A DNA stretch of 64,000 nt from Maribellus comscasis. Lineage in GTDB: Bacteria > Bacteroidota > Bacteroidia > Bacteroidales > Prolixibacteraceae. The position numbers and the translations under genes were made by a program. Each line of letters begins with the position of its first letter. Position 1 is the first letter of the stretch. Below the pieces are notes generated by a model. The model saw nothing but the letters and a program-made list of their open reading frames with translations. It did not search any database and was not told the origin of the DNA. Below are positions 16,894 to 26,024 of this stretch, one piece after another. Where the stretch lies: contig NZ_CP046401.1 in the NCBI RefSeq assembly GCF_009762775.1, positions 1 through 64,000 of the forward strand, written 5' to 3'.

Positions 16894-17096
16894 CATATCT
16901 AAGATACAAATATTTTTTTAATTGGTCAATATAATTTTATTAACATATAGTATTGAACACAAAAAAGGAAATGAACCAAACTGCTTTCTATTTTTCATAA
17001 TTTTTTTGAGAAACAGCAGATCACTTTTCGCGAGTAGATAAAAAATCAAAATGAATAACTGGTTTACATTTCAATGTAAAAACCATCAATTTTCAG

Positions 17097-17133
17097 CAAA
17101 AAAAGAAAATCAGCTAAATCGTAACTAGCTGAT
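17097..17133 (-). terminator. Terminator after tRNA-Gly
   Basis: On the minus strand, ATCAGCTA pairs with TAGCTGAT (17126-17133 with 17109-17116) and is followed by TTTCTTTTTTT. It begins about eight bases beyond the tRNA 3' end. Confidence 0.8.
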
Positions 17134-17140
17134 CTACTGA

Positions 17141-17211
17141 GCGGGAAACGGGGATCGAACCCGCGACCCTCAGCTTGGGAAGCTGATGCTCTACCACTGA
17201 GCTACTCCCGC
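17141..17211 (-). tRNA. tRNA-Gly (CCC)
   Basis: The reverse strand folds as a standard cloverleaf: acceptor GCGGGAG / TTCCCGC (one wobble), D-arm GCTCAGTGGTAGAGC, anticodon arm TCAGC-TTCCCAA-GCTGA giving anticodon CCC, and T-arm GCGGGTTCGATCCCCGT. CCA is not encoded. A -7-like box TATATTTT lies at 17225-17232. Confidence 0.95.
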
Positions 17212-17401
17212 TTTTTTCAATGCGAAAATATAATTTTTTTTGATTGATTAATCTTTACACAACCATAATAATTGGAGAAAAAAACATCCTGTTTTTTTTA
17301 ATAAACAACTAAAAATCAATTTCTAATTTGTCCTCAATTATTATCAAACAGTAAAAAACTATTATTTGACCTTTGCTACTGCAATAATTCTATCCTCAAA
17401 A

Positions 17402-18721
17402 TCACACCTTTGGCAATTGCCACTGATCGCGATAAGAAACCTTCATTAGTTTGTTAGCTTCTTCGTCATCAAACTTTTTGGCTGTATCGTCCCAATGGAT
17501 AACTTTTCCTACACGGTAAGCAATATTCCCCATCTCAGAAACCGTTGCTGTTTTAGCACCAATTTCCACAGAGGCATTTGGAGTTCCTCCTTCGCGAATA
17601 CATTGTAAGAAGTTTTTCACATGTTCGTCCTGCCCGTCTCCATAGTTTTTTTGCACAAGCCCCTCAAAAAAAGGTTCTCTTTTTTCATTATTAAAATCCG
17701 GAATAAGCTCGTAACCTCCGCGATCAACAACCAGTGTTCCTTTATTTCCAACAAATGCAACACCATGAGAATTTCTTTTGTAAAGTCCAATTCCGGGGTT
17801 CAGGCCACATTCCCATATCATGGTATGTTCAGGATAACCATATAAAGCCTGTTCAATATCCGGCGTATCCATTGCTCCTGGTTTATTGTAAAACATACCT
17901 CCCCCGGGAGAAATTTTCTGCGGCATACCGGCATCCATTGCGTAAAGAGCAAAGTCCAGCAAGTGAACGCCCCAATCGGTCATTGCACCACCTGCATAAT
18001 CCCACCACCAGCGAAAATTATAGTGAAAGCGATTCAAGTTGAAAGGTCTTTTAGGTGCAGGTCCTAACCACATATCGTAATCTACATAATCAGGAGCTTC
18101 TTTATCCGGCATTACCGGATATGGGTTATCATACCCTTTGTAAATCCATGCCCGCACCAAGTGAACATCTCCTAATTCTCCCGACTTAACAATATCGGAG
18201 GCTTCAAACCAGTGTTTTGAACTCCGCTGCCACATATTCACCTGAACGACTAATTCCGGGTGTTTTTTAGCTGCTTTAACCATTGCATCACATTCTTCAA
18301 TACTATGTCCCATTGGCTTTTCAACATAAACATGTTTTCCGGCTTCAAGTGCCATCATCATCATAATTGCATGCCAATGGTCAGGTGTGCCAATAATTAC
18401 AGCATCAACATCGGGGTTATCTAAGACTTCACGAAAATCAGAATAGGTAAGCGGTTTCTTTTCCGTAATTTTTTCAACCTCTGCAGCACGTTCTTCAAGG
18501 ATATTGGAATCAACGTCGCACATTGCAACACAGTCTACATTATTCTTCTTGTCTGTTATAAAACTTTTTAAATCACCAAATCCCTGGCTTCTGCAACCGA
18601 TTAAAGCCACACGGATTTTCTCTGCAGGAGAAGCACAAGCATTCATAATAGTTGGGAAAGTACTTATTGCTGCTGTAGCAATTGCCGAAGTTTTAATAAA
18701 GTTTCTTCTGTCTGAATTCAT
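17402..18721 (-). CDS. Gfo/Idh/MocA oxidoreductase with Tat signal
   Basis: A 439-residue NAD(P)-dependent sugar or polyol oxidoreductase. The N-terminus has a twin-arginine motif (DRRNFIKTSA) and a lipobox-like NACAS, so it is exported folded and may be lipid-anchored. The Rossmann start IRVALIGCRSQGFG follows, and the EKPMGHS motif (the conserved EKP lysine of the family) lies near 130-140. The C-terminal beta domain includes WDYAGGAMTDWGVHLLD. Relatives act on modified sugars or inositols. The substrate here is unknown. It appears monocistronic. Confidence 0.93.
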   Translation of the reverse strand: MNSDRRNFIKTSAIATAAISTFPTIMNACASPAEKIRVALIGCRSQGFGDLKSFITDKKNNVDCVAMCDVDSNILEERAAEVEKITEKKPLTYSDFREVLDNPDVDAVIIGTPDHWHAIMMMMALEAGKHVYVEKPMGHSIEECDAMVKAAKKHPELVVQVNMWQRSSKHWFEASDIVKSGELGDVHLVRAWIYKGYDNPYPVMPDKEAPDYVDYDMWLGPAPKRPFNLNRFHYNFRWWWDYAGGAMTDWGVHLLDFALYAMDAGMPQKISPGGGMFYNKPGAMDTPDIEQALYGYPEHTMIWECGLNPGIGLYKRNSHGVAFVGNKGTLVVDRGGYELIPDFNNEKREPFFEGLVQKNYGDGQDEHVKNFLQCIREGGTPNASVEIGAKTATVSEMGNIAYRVGKVIHWDDTAKKFDDEEANKLMKVSYRDQWQLPKV

Positions 18722-18976
18722 CTTAATGGTTTTTGAACGTTTAAATTGGATTGGTAAATATAGCAGTTCTGACTTTTAAATAGAATTTTTTTAATATACT
18801 TTAAGCAGATATTTTGAATAAACCTTATGCTTTACGAGTTGTAATACCAAAATTAGAACTTACAGACGTATTGGAGGAAATCATCTGCATCATAAATCAG
18901 AAGAAAAAGAACTTTTCCGGTTTTCAGGAATGCATGAAACAAAGCCTCAAAATTAGCATGAAAGCAATCTTTCAAC

Positions 18977-18984
18977 TATTTTTG
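18977..18984 (+). promoter_or_regulatory. -7 box before the second AraC gene
   Basis: TATTTTTG matches TAnnTTTG exactly and lies 14 bases before the start codon, leaving a very short 5' untranslated region. Confidence 0.5.
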
Positions 18985-18998
18985 TAAAAAAACTAAAA

Positions 18999-19877
18999 AT
19001 GTTTCTTTGGGAATTGCCTCAGTTGCAAAATAAAAACCATTCATTTCAAAAAAGCAAAGAGAATTTGGTTGTTTTTGCCAAAAGTTGTGGGAACTTCTTT
19101 TACCCAAAACACAGATCTCCTTATCTTTTTCTGACCAACTTTTTAAATCCCGGAAATTATTATTTAAACGAAAGTCAAACACAGGTTAGAGAAAAGAGTT
19201 TCTATTTTCTAAATGCAGACGATTCCATTGCAATCGATTATTCCAAACCGGTAACTCTGCAAACACTGCTTATTTTATTTGACGATGAATTTATAGAAAA
19301 CTGTATTACAAACCTTCTCTCGACAGAAGAACAGCTACTCAATTTTAATACTAAAAAAATAAACTTTCATATTCCGACAGTGCCCTTTGAGCTAAACGAA
19401 AGAGTTCAAAAAATCCTCTGTTTTCTGATAAACAATTCATCTTATAAAGAAAATGTTGATTTTTATTTGTACGAATTGGTTTCGGAATTTGTTAAAATGA
19501 ACGACAAAACATCAAAACAGATTCAAAAAATTGATGCAGTAAAAACTTCCACAAAAACAGAACTGTACAAACGGCTTTTTATCGCCCGGGAGTTTATCCG
19601 GGAAAATGTCTCAAAAAAAATAACCCTTGATGAGATTGCATTGGAAGCAAGTTTAAACAAATACCACCTGCTATCAAATTTTAAACAGCTGTTTCAATGT
19701 ACCCCTCACCAGTTTTCGACCCAACTAAAATTGAGTAAGGCTTATCAACTGTTAAAACATAAAAAGGGCTCTGTAACGGAAATATGTGAATCAGTGGGTT
19801 TTGACAGTATAGGTTCTTTTAGTCATCTGTTTAAAAATCATTTTCACATCTCACCTTCCACCTTGCTCAAAAACTAA
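18999..19877 (+). CDS. AraC-family transcriptional regulator
   Basis: A 292-residue regulator. The C-terminal 100 residues form the AraC HTH (KKITLDEIALEASLNKYHLLSNFKQ for the first helix pair region, and CESVGFDSIGSFSHLFKNHF for the second). The N-terminal 170 residues look like a cupin sensor. It lies 70 bases upstream of, and codirectional with, a START-like protein and a C45-family hydrolase, which it may control. Confidence 0.88.
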   Translation: MFLWELPQLQNKNHSFQKSKENLVVFAKSCGNFFYPKHRSPYLFLTNFLNPGNYYLNESQTQVREKSFYFLNADDSIAIDYSKPVTLQTLLILFDDEFIENCITNLLSTEEQLLNFNTKKINFHIPTVPFELNERVQKILCFLINNSSYKENVDFYLYELVSEFVKMNDKTSKQIQKIDAVKTSTKTELYKRLFIAREFIRENVSKKITLDEIALEASLNKYHLLSNFKQLFQCTPHQFSTQLKLSKAYQLLKHKKGSVTEICESVGFDSIGSFSHLFKNHFHISPSTLLKN

Positions 19878-19949
19878 AATTCCCAATTTTCGATAAATTG
19901 AATTGCTCTCTTTTATTCATTTTTGCCTGAAATAATAAACAGAAAGAAA

Positions 19950-20414
19950 ATGAAGAAAACCATTACGGCCAAAAGAATTTCAAAACAAGCTGTCATCAAA
20001 TTGAACGACAACATCAAAAATATTTTTCCTCTTTTTGGAGCTTTTGAAGAACGCAAATGGGCAGAGGGCTGGAATCCTGAACTTATTTATCCGGAAACTG
20101 AAAAAATAGAGGAAGGAACAACTTTCAGAACAAGCCCGACATTTGACGGAGAAAGTGATTATTTGTGGATTGTAACAAAATATTCCACTGAAAAGAAGCT
20201 CGTCCGGTATCTGGTAATAACCGACGACCGTTTTTGGACAATTACAGTTCAGTGTTTTCAGATAGATGAGAATAACACCAAAGCCCAAATTACCTATTCA
20301 TTTACAGGCTTAAATAAAAACGGAAACATACAAAACAAAAAAGCCCTGAATAACATGTTTTCTAAAAATCTTAAGGACTGGGAAAATGAAATTAACCAAT
20401 ATTTAAAAATGTAA
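19950..20414 (+). CDS. SRPBCC/START-like domain protein
   Basis: A 154-residue single-domain protein resembling polyketide-cyclase/START-fold proteins, which bind small hydrophobic ligands. It shows alternating strands (TTFRTSPTF, YLWIVTKYS, RFWTITVQCFQI, KAQITYSFTGL) and a C-terminal helix (NMFSKNLKDWENEINQYL). The ATG at 19950 is preferred over the in-frame TTG at 19923 because a promoter-like CATTTTTG overlaps the latter and AGAAAGAAA precedes the former. The C45 hydrolase follows 12 bases later. Confidence 0.75.
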   Translation: MKKTITAKRISKQAVIKLNDNIKNIFPLFGAFEERKWAEGWNPELIYPETEKIEEGTTFRTSPTFDGESDYLWIVTKYSTEKKLVRYLVITDDRFWTITVQCFQIDENNTKAQITYSFTGLNKNGNIQNKKALNNMFSKNLKDWENEINQYLKM

Positions 20415-20426
20415 CAATGTAAAAAT

Positions 20427-21593
20427 ATGACGCTCAAAATCAGCGCACAAATTATTCACCGGAAAAAAGGAGATTATGTAACAGTCCGGCACCTGCAACT
20501 GTGGGGGTCAAACCGTGAGATTGGGTTTCAACTGGGGAAAATAGCTCGCAAACAACACTCCGTTTTAGCAGTGACAAACCCAAATCCGGCAAAAAATGAA
20601 TGTCAGAAAAAATATATTCAGCAAAATTATCCGGTTCATTTCGAACGAATGAAAGGCTTTGCTGAAGCGTTTGGTGAAAGTCTGGTGGCTACGGATAAAG
20701 ATTTCTCTTGTTTTGGTCATCTTAACGGAACGATTGCATGTTCAGCCATTTTTTATCCCGCTGAATTTACACAAACAAAAACCGGTATTTTAAGCAGAAA
20801 TGCAGATTTACCGTTGATTACGTTTCAGGAAATAATGGGTCAAAAACCTTCACCTGATTCAAAATCTGTATTGTCCAATCCGTATATTATTGAAACTTAT
20901 CCCGACAAAGGATATGCAACACTGTCAACTTTTTCTTTTGAATTGTACGGACTTGCTTTAGACGGAATCAATTCGGAAGGCCTGGTCATTTCTCATTTGC
21001 ACGCCGACAGTGTAAACATCAGCTTTTACAAGCCAACAAAGGGTTTTGGCGTTGGAATAAATGAAATGCTTGCCGTCCAGTTCCTGCTCGACAATTGCAA
21101 AAATGCTGAAGATGCAAAAAAATTACTTCTGCTGAATAAACATTTTTATATGTTTTTGCCAACCCATTTGATTGTTGCCGATAAAGACGGGAATTCTTTT
21201 ATTTGGGAATATTCATCAAATCACAACGAAGAGTCTATTATCAGCGGAAATCAAAAAATTCAAATTATTACAAATTTCCCTGTTCATCAGTTCCTTCACT
21301 CAAAAAACTTCCCTGCCAGCATCGATGATTCCTGTCCCTTTGCAAGATTCAGAACACTTGAAAAAGCTATCAAAGACAACGGCAAAAACCTGTCTTTACA
21401 ACAAATAAAAAATATAAATTCCACGGTTTTTATACAAGATAAAATGTGTGCAAAACCCCTTGTTCCACCAGTCAGAACTGTATATCACAACCTATACGAC
21501 ACAGCCAATAGTTCGATGGAGATTTCTTTTTACAGAAAAGATGAGGCAGACTGCCAGTTAAGGACAAAATATTACAAATTTCAACTGAAATAA
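20427..21593 (+). CDS. C45-family Ntn hydrolase (acyltransferase-like)
   Basis: A 388-residue protein of the acyl-CoA:6-aminopenicillanate acyltransferase / peptidase C45 group, which self-cleave to expose an N-terminal cysteine. The likely nucleophile is C105 in GTIACSAIF; the fungal penicillin enzyme cleaves at Gly102-Cys103, a similar distance in. Further family features are SRNADLP (a LRNLD-like motif), FELYGLALDGINSEGLVIS, and a terminal KYYKF strand. Members hydrolyse or transfer acyl groups on amides. The natural substrate is unknown. Confidence 0.75.
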   Translation: MTLKISAQIIHRKKGDYVTVRHLQLWGSNREIGFQLGKIARKQHSVLAVTNPNPAKNECQKKYIQQNYPVHFERMKGFAEAFGESLVATDKDFSCFGHLNGTIACSAIFYPAEFTQTKTGILSRNADLPLITFQEIMGQKPSPDSKSVLSNPYIIETYPDKGYATLSTFSFELYGLALDGINSEGLVISHLHADSVNISFYKPTKGFGVGINEMLAVQFLLDNCKNAEDAKKLLLLNKHFYMFLPTHLIVADKDGNSFIWEYSSNHNEESIISGNQKIQIITNFPVHQFLHSKNFPASIDDSCPFARFRTLEKAIKDNGKNLSLQQIKNINSTVFIQDKMCAKPLVPPVRTVYHNLYDTANSSMEISFYRKDEADCQLRTKYYKFQLK

Positions 21594-21600
21594 TTCTCTT

Positions 21601-21633
21601 TTTGCTCTTTTTTATCATTTATTTCTAATTTTG
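21601..21633 (+). promoter_or_regulatory. Promoter: TTTG-N21-TAATTTTG
   Basis: TTTG at 21601-21604 and an exact -7 box TAATTTTG at 21626-21633. The GTG-initiated gene at 21663 follows, with a GGGAGG Shine-Dalgarno at 21651-21656. Confidence 0.6.
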
Positions 21634-21662
21634 AAAGAAATGAAAAGGAAGGGAGGAAAATC

Positions 21663-22205
21663 GTGAGAAACATAATTATTTTTTTTCTGATTTTTATTTG
21701 CTGGAGTACCACTGCACAGGAAAAATTAATGCCGGTAATGCCTCTTGAGAAAGACTCCTCACAGATTGAACTTGAGCGTCAGATTCTTTACCGTCAAATG
21801 TTATCCGGTACTTTGCAGAGTGGTGGTTTGGTACCCGATTTGGAAATTCCGGAATTTGATGTCGGCGCATTAATCGCGCAGCAACGATATCAGTTTAATA
21901 TGCAGGATTTTTTAAATCCCGACGAACTGAGTACTTTTTCATTCAATCGCCCCGGCTTTATATTTTCGCCTTTTTTAAGAAACGGAGCCATATTCAGTGG
22001 TGCTACCTATAAATTAAATGACAAAATTAAACTGGGTGGCTACAGTTTCGGGGCCAATTCCATTTTTTCAGCTCCTTTACCAAACCAGAATATGAATAAT
22101 TTTGACATGCGGGGTGCAAGCATGTTTTTTCAGTACAAGGTTTCCGATAAATTTAAAATTGAAACCCGGGTTAGTGTAACACAAGGCAACGGGCCGGGAT
22201 TTTAA
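21663..22205 (+). CDS. Exported hypothetical protein, 180 residues
   Basis: I do not recognise the family. The GTG start follows a strong GGGAGG and has its own promoter. A signal peptide (1-18, ending TTAQ) is clear. The rest contains a helical stretch (EKDSSQIELERQILYRQML) and C-terminal amphipathic strands ending KIETRVSVTQGNGPGF, which suggests an outer-membrane or periplasmic protein. It has no cysteines in the mature part. Confidence 0.7.
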   Translation: MRNIIIFFLIFICWSTTAQEKLMPVMPLEKDSSQIELERQILYRQMLSGTLQSGGLVPDLEIPEFDVGALIAQQRYQFNMQDFLNPDELSTFSFNRPGFIFSPFLRNGAIFSGATYKLNDKIKLGGYSFGANSIFSAPLPNQNMNNFDMRGASMFFQYKVSDKFKIETRVSVTQGNGPGF

Positions 22206-22268
22206 AACAGGATTGAAAAATTCAAATAATTCTTTCTAACTTTTAACGCTTTACTTTAATCTTCTTTT

Positions 22269-25200
22269 ATGCTCACAGTTTACAAAGCGTCGGCGGGTTC
22301 CGGAAAAACATTTCAGCTGGTAGTTGAATACCTCAAATTACTGATGCAAAATCCGTTTAACTACAAACACATTTTGGCCGTGACTTTTACCAACAAAGCC
22401 ACCAACGAAATGAAAAGCCGAATTCTGGAACAGTTGCATTTGCTCGCAAAAGGAGAAGAATCAAAATACCTGGAAACTTTACAACACGAATTAGATTTCA
22501 CCGAAGAAAATATCCGGCAAAAATCACGGTTTGTTCTGAAAAATATTCTGCACGACTACAACCGTTTTTCCATCAACACCATCGATTCATTTACGCAGCG
22601 CGTTATCAAAGCGTTTAACCGCGAATTGGGGATTTCGCCCAATTTTGCACTGGAACTCGATGATAGTTTGGTATTGGAAGAAGCAGTTGACCAAATGTTG
22701 TCGAAAATTGATCAGGATAAAAAACTGCTCGACTGGCTGGTAAAATTCAGCGAGGAAAAAATTACAGAAAACCAGAGCCAGCGAATTGAAGAAGATATAA
22801 AAGCTTTGGGGAAAGAATTGTTTAATGAGAAGTTTCAACTGTTTTTTCCTGACACAAAAGACTCGGCAACTTATACACGCGAAAATCTTGATGCTTTCAA
22901 AAAAGAGCTGGGAAAAATTATTGCTGTTTTTGAATCCACATTACAAAAGAAAGGTTATGAAGCGATTGCTTTGATAGAAAATCATGGCTTTTCAGTTGAT
23001 GATTTCTCCTATAAAAAAACAGGTGTTGCCGGTTACTTTTTGATTCTTTCCGAAGGTAAAATAAAAGAACCCGGAGCTCGAATTTTAAGTGCGGAAGAAT
23101 CTTCAGAGAAATGGTTTGCAAAAAGCCACAAACAAAAAGCAGAACTTCGGTCTTTGGTTGAAAGTAAATTACAACCTTTACTTTCCGACATTCTCAATTT
23201 CTTCCGAAAACAATATATTCCTTATTATTCGGCAGTTGCAGTCAATAACCAGCTGCGAATGCTGGGAATTTTGACCGATTTGAAGGAAGAAATCAGAAAA
23301 CTGCTGCAGGAAAAAGGAATGTTGCAACTTTCCGATTCCAACTTGCTGCTCAACAAAATAATTGGAGAGAGCGATTCGCCTTTCATTTATGAAAAAGTAG
23401 GGAATTTTTTCAAGTATTTTATGCTCGATGAGTTTCAGGATACCTCGTCGTTACAATGGAGAAATTTTAAACCGCTTATTTCCAACTCGCTTTCCGAAGG
23501 CAACAAAAACCTGCTGGTGGGCGATGTAAAACAATCGATTTACCGCTGGAGAAACAGCGACTGGAATATTCTGGCAGAACAGATCGACACCGATTTTCCT
23601 GCATTTATTCCGGAAACGAAAGCACTCACAAAAAACTGGCGAAGCGACAAAAATATTATCGCTTTTAACAACTCGATTATTGAACATCTAAAATCGGCTT
23701 TTGAAACGAACCTTTTTTCTGAATCCGACGACAAAGAATGGGAAATTCTGAAAGAAAAATTCACCCATATTTACAGCGATTTTAAACAGGAACCGGGAAA
23801 TACGTCGGCTAAAAACAAAGGATTTATTCAGGTTAATTTTCTGGAAGAAGATAAATTTCAGGAAAACTCAACCCAACTTTTAATTGAACAGGTAAAACAG
23901 TTGGAAGACAACGGTTTTAAGGCATCTGACATTTCCATTTTAATTCGAACAAATAAAGAGGGAACACAAATTATTGAAGAATTTTTATCTGCGGCGAAAC
24001 AGCTGGAAAATGCGAAATACAACCTTTCAGTTTTGTCCAACGAATCGTTGTTTTTACATGCTTCCCGCTCGGTTTTGTTTGTTATGTTGATGATTGAATG
24101 GCTCATCGACCCGGAAAATAAAATCACGCAGGCTTCTCTTTTGCAACTTTGGGAATCGTCGATAAAACCGGAATTGGCAAGAAAAGGTATTTCGTTTTCA
24201 GTGGCGCAACAAACACTTGATTTTTCAGGACAAGACAAAGATAACTGGCAGTTGGAAAATGATTTCGACGCGGCTTTCGGGCAGGAATTGGGCAGTCGTT
24301 TGCAGGAAATGCAACAAAAAGTTTTACTTACTTCGCTTGACGAAACACTGACGGAAATTTGCAGCCATTTTCAGCTTTTCAAACTCGAAAGTGAACTTCC
24401 TTTCCTGCAAACCTTAATTGACAAAGCGGGGGAAATAAAAACCTCGATTGCCAACGACCTTTCCAACTTTTTATACTGGTGGAACGAAAAAGGATTCAGA
24501 ACCTCGGTAAATGTAAACGACGAAATTGATTCCATCCGTTTATTAACCGTTCACAAATCGAAAGGACTGGAATTTAAAGCCGTGCTGATTCCCTATTTAA
24601 ACTGGAAAACATCGTGGAGTGGCAACTTCGCTCCCACCCTTTGGTGCAACACAGAAACGGAGCCATTTAACCGTTTTCCGCTCCTTCCTGTGAAGGCAAC
24701 TTCAGGACTGGAAAATACGCTTTTCAAAAAAGACTATTTTGAGGAAAAAGCAAATACATTTATCGACACAATGAACCTGATATATGTAGCATTTACGCGT
24801 GCAGAATCGGTTTTGATGATAAATTCAATTGATGTTCAAAAAACGGGGAAAAGTGTAAATGGTCTGCTCAAGGAATCTTTGCAAATGATGCGTTCGAAAG
24901 CACCTTTTGAAGGTTGCTGGAACGAAGATGAAACGGTTTTTGAATTTGGAGAACTCTATCCAATTCAACAAAAAGAAAAGGAATCGAATCTGGTTCTGAT
25001 AAAAAATTACGAGTTCAATAAATTCCGTGATAAAATAAAACTGCGCTTAAACGGTGAAGATTTCCTGGTTCCCGGCAAAGAAAATAAATCGGTAAAAAAC
25101 AGGGGGAAAATTATACACGAAATTCTTTCTGCTGTCCAAACCAAAAACGATGTAGAAACCGCCTGCGAACAAGCTTTACTAGAAGGAAGAATTGATGAAG

Positions 25201-25520
25201 AAGAGCGCATTTCGATTCAACAGGAATTACTGGAGAACATTAATAAACCCGAAGTAAAGCACTGGTTCGATGGCAGCTGGAAAATATTAAATGAGAGAGA
25301 TTTATTAACATCAGCAAAAATTCTTCGTCCAGACCGAATTATGTTTTCAGGAAAGACAGCGATTGTGGTCGATTACAAAACCGGTGAGCAAAAACAGGAC
25401 AAATACAAAAGTCAGGTAAAACGTTACGCTAAAACGCTAAAAGAAACCGGATTTGAGAAAGTGGAAGGATTTCTTTGGTATGTTGCATTAAACAAAGTGG
25501 AAAAAGTGGGTGAATTTTAA
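22269..25520 (+). CDS. UvrD-like helicase/exonuclease, AddA type
   Basis: A 1083-residue protein of the AddA/RecB class, which unwinds and degrades DNA ends for recombination. Helicase motifs in order are ASAGSGKTFQLV (motif I, near residue 8), AVTFTNKAT (Ia), LDEFQDTSSLQW (II), GDVKQSIYRWR (III), VHKSKGLEFK (V) and YVAFTRAES (VI). The C-terminus carries a PD-(D/E)XK nuclease with KIIHEIL and VVDYKTGEQ. Bacteroidetes usually pair it with AddB; no such gene is adjacent here. DUF4293 follows 45 bases later. Confidence 0.92.
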   Translation: MLTVYKASAGSGKTFQLVVEYLKLLMQNPFNYKHILAVTFTNKATNEMKSRILEQLHLLAKGEESKYLETLQHELDFTEENIRQKSRFVLKNILHDYNRFSINTIDSFTQRVIKAFNRELGISPNFALELDDSLVLEEAVDQMLSKIDQDKKLLDWLVKFSEEKITENQSQRIEEDIKALGKELFNEKFQLFFPDTKDSATYTRENLDAFKKELGKIIAVFESTLQKKGYEAIALIENHGFSVDDFSYKKTGVAGYFLILSEGKIKEPGARILSAEESSEKWFAKSHKQKAELRSLVESKLQPLLSDILNFFRKQYIPYYSAVAVNNQLRMLGILTDLKEEIRKLLQEKGMLQLSDSNLLLNKIIGESDSPFIYEKVGNFFKYFMLDEFQDTSSLQWRNFKPLISNSLSEGNKNLLVGDVKQSIYRWRNSDWNILAEQIDTDFPAFIPETKALTKNWRSDKNIIAFNNSIIEHLKSAFETNLFSESDDKEWEILKEKFTHIYSDFKQEPGNTSAKNKGFIQVNFLEEDKFQENSTQLLIEQVKQLEDNGFKASDISILIRTNKEGTQIIEEFLSAAKQLENAKYNLSVLSNESLFLHASRSVLFVMLMIEWLIDPENKITQASLLQLWESSIKPELARKGISFSVAQQTLDFSGQDKDNWQLENDFDAAFGQELGSRLQEMQQKVLLTSLDETLTEICSHFQLFKLESELPFLQTLIDKAGEIKTSIANDLSNFLYWWNEKGFRTSVNVNDEIDSIRLLTVHKSKGLEFKAVLIPYLNWKTSWSGNFAPTLWCNTETEPFNRFPLLPVKATSGLENTLFKKDYFEEKANTFIDTMNLIYVAFTRAESVLMINSIDVQKTGKSVNGLLKESLQMMRSKAPFEGCWNEDETVFEFGELYPIQQKEKESNLVLIKNYEFNKFRDKIKLRLNGEDFLVPGKENKSVKNRGKIIHEILSAVQTKNDVETACEQALLEGRIDEEERISIQQELLENINKPEVKHWFDGSWKILNERDLLTSAKILRPDRIMFSGKTAIVVDYKTGEQKQDKYKSQVKRYAKTLKETGFEKVEGFLWYVALNKVEKVGEF

Positions 25521-25540
25521 CGGCAGCCCGCGAAAAAATT

Positions 25541-25548
25541 TATTTTTG
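25541..25548 (+). promoter_or_regulatory. -7 box before the DUF4293 gene
   Basis: TATTTTTG, an exact TAnnTTTG match, 17 bases before the start codon at 25565. Confidence 0.5.
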
Positions 25549-25564
25549 CAGAAAATTTATTATT

Positions 25565-26008
25565 ATGATTCAACGAATTCAAACAGCATATTTATTGGTT
25601 GCCGGATTATTGGTAGCCTCGCTTTACAAACTAAAATTTGCCGAACTGGCTGTAAACGACGAGATTTACACCTTTTCAGCAAAAGGAATTTTTAATGGAG
25701 AAACACTTATTTTTAACGGGTTACCCATTTTAATTTTTATCGGCGTTATCGCGCTATTGCATTTTATAGTTATCGGAATGTACAAAAAACGCGTTCGTCA
25801 GATTCGGATAACGGTATTCACGATTATTCTCTTGCTCGGACTTTTCGGCATGTTTTTCTATTTCGCCTATGCAAGTTTCGACGGAGCCAAAATCGCATTT
25901 AAAGTTCCGGTAGCATTTCCGGTTGTAGCCATTATTTTGGATTATCTGGCCATTCGTGCTATTGGGAAAGATGAAGCTTTGGTTCGAAGCCTGAACAGAA
26001 TACGATAA
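25565..26008 (+). CDS. DUF4293 membrane protein
   Basis: A 147-residue protein with four membrane segments and the family's N-terminal MIQRIQT(A/V)YLL motif. DUF4293 is found throughout Bacteroidetes and has no assigned function. The C-terminus carries the conserved LDYLAIRAIGKDEALVRS...DRIR-like tail (here LNRIR). It stands between the AddA-like gene and a nucleotidyltransferase, all on the same strand. Confidence 0.88.
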   Translation: MIQRIQTAYLLVAGLLVASLYKLKFAELAVNDEIYTFSAKGIFNGETLIFNGLPILIFIGVIALLHFIVIGMYKKRVRQIRITVFTIILLLGLFGMFFYFAYASFDGAKIAFKVPVAFPVVAIILDYLAIRAIGKDEALVRSLNRIR

Positions 26009-26024
26009 CTGCTAAAATTAGTTT

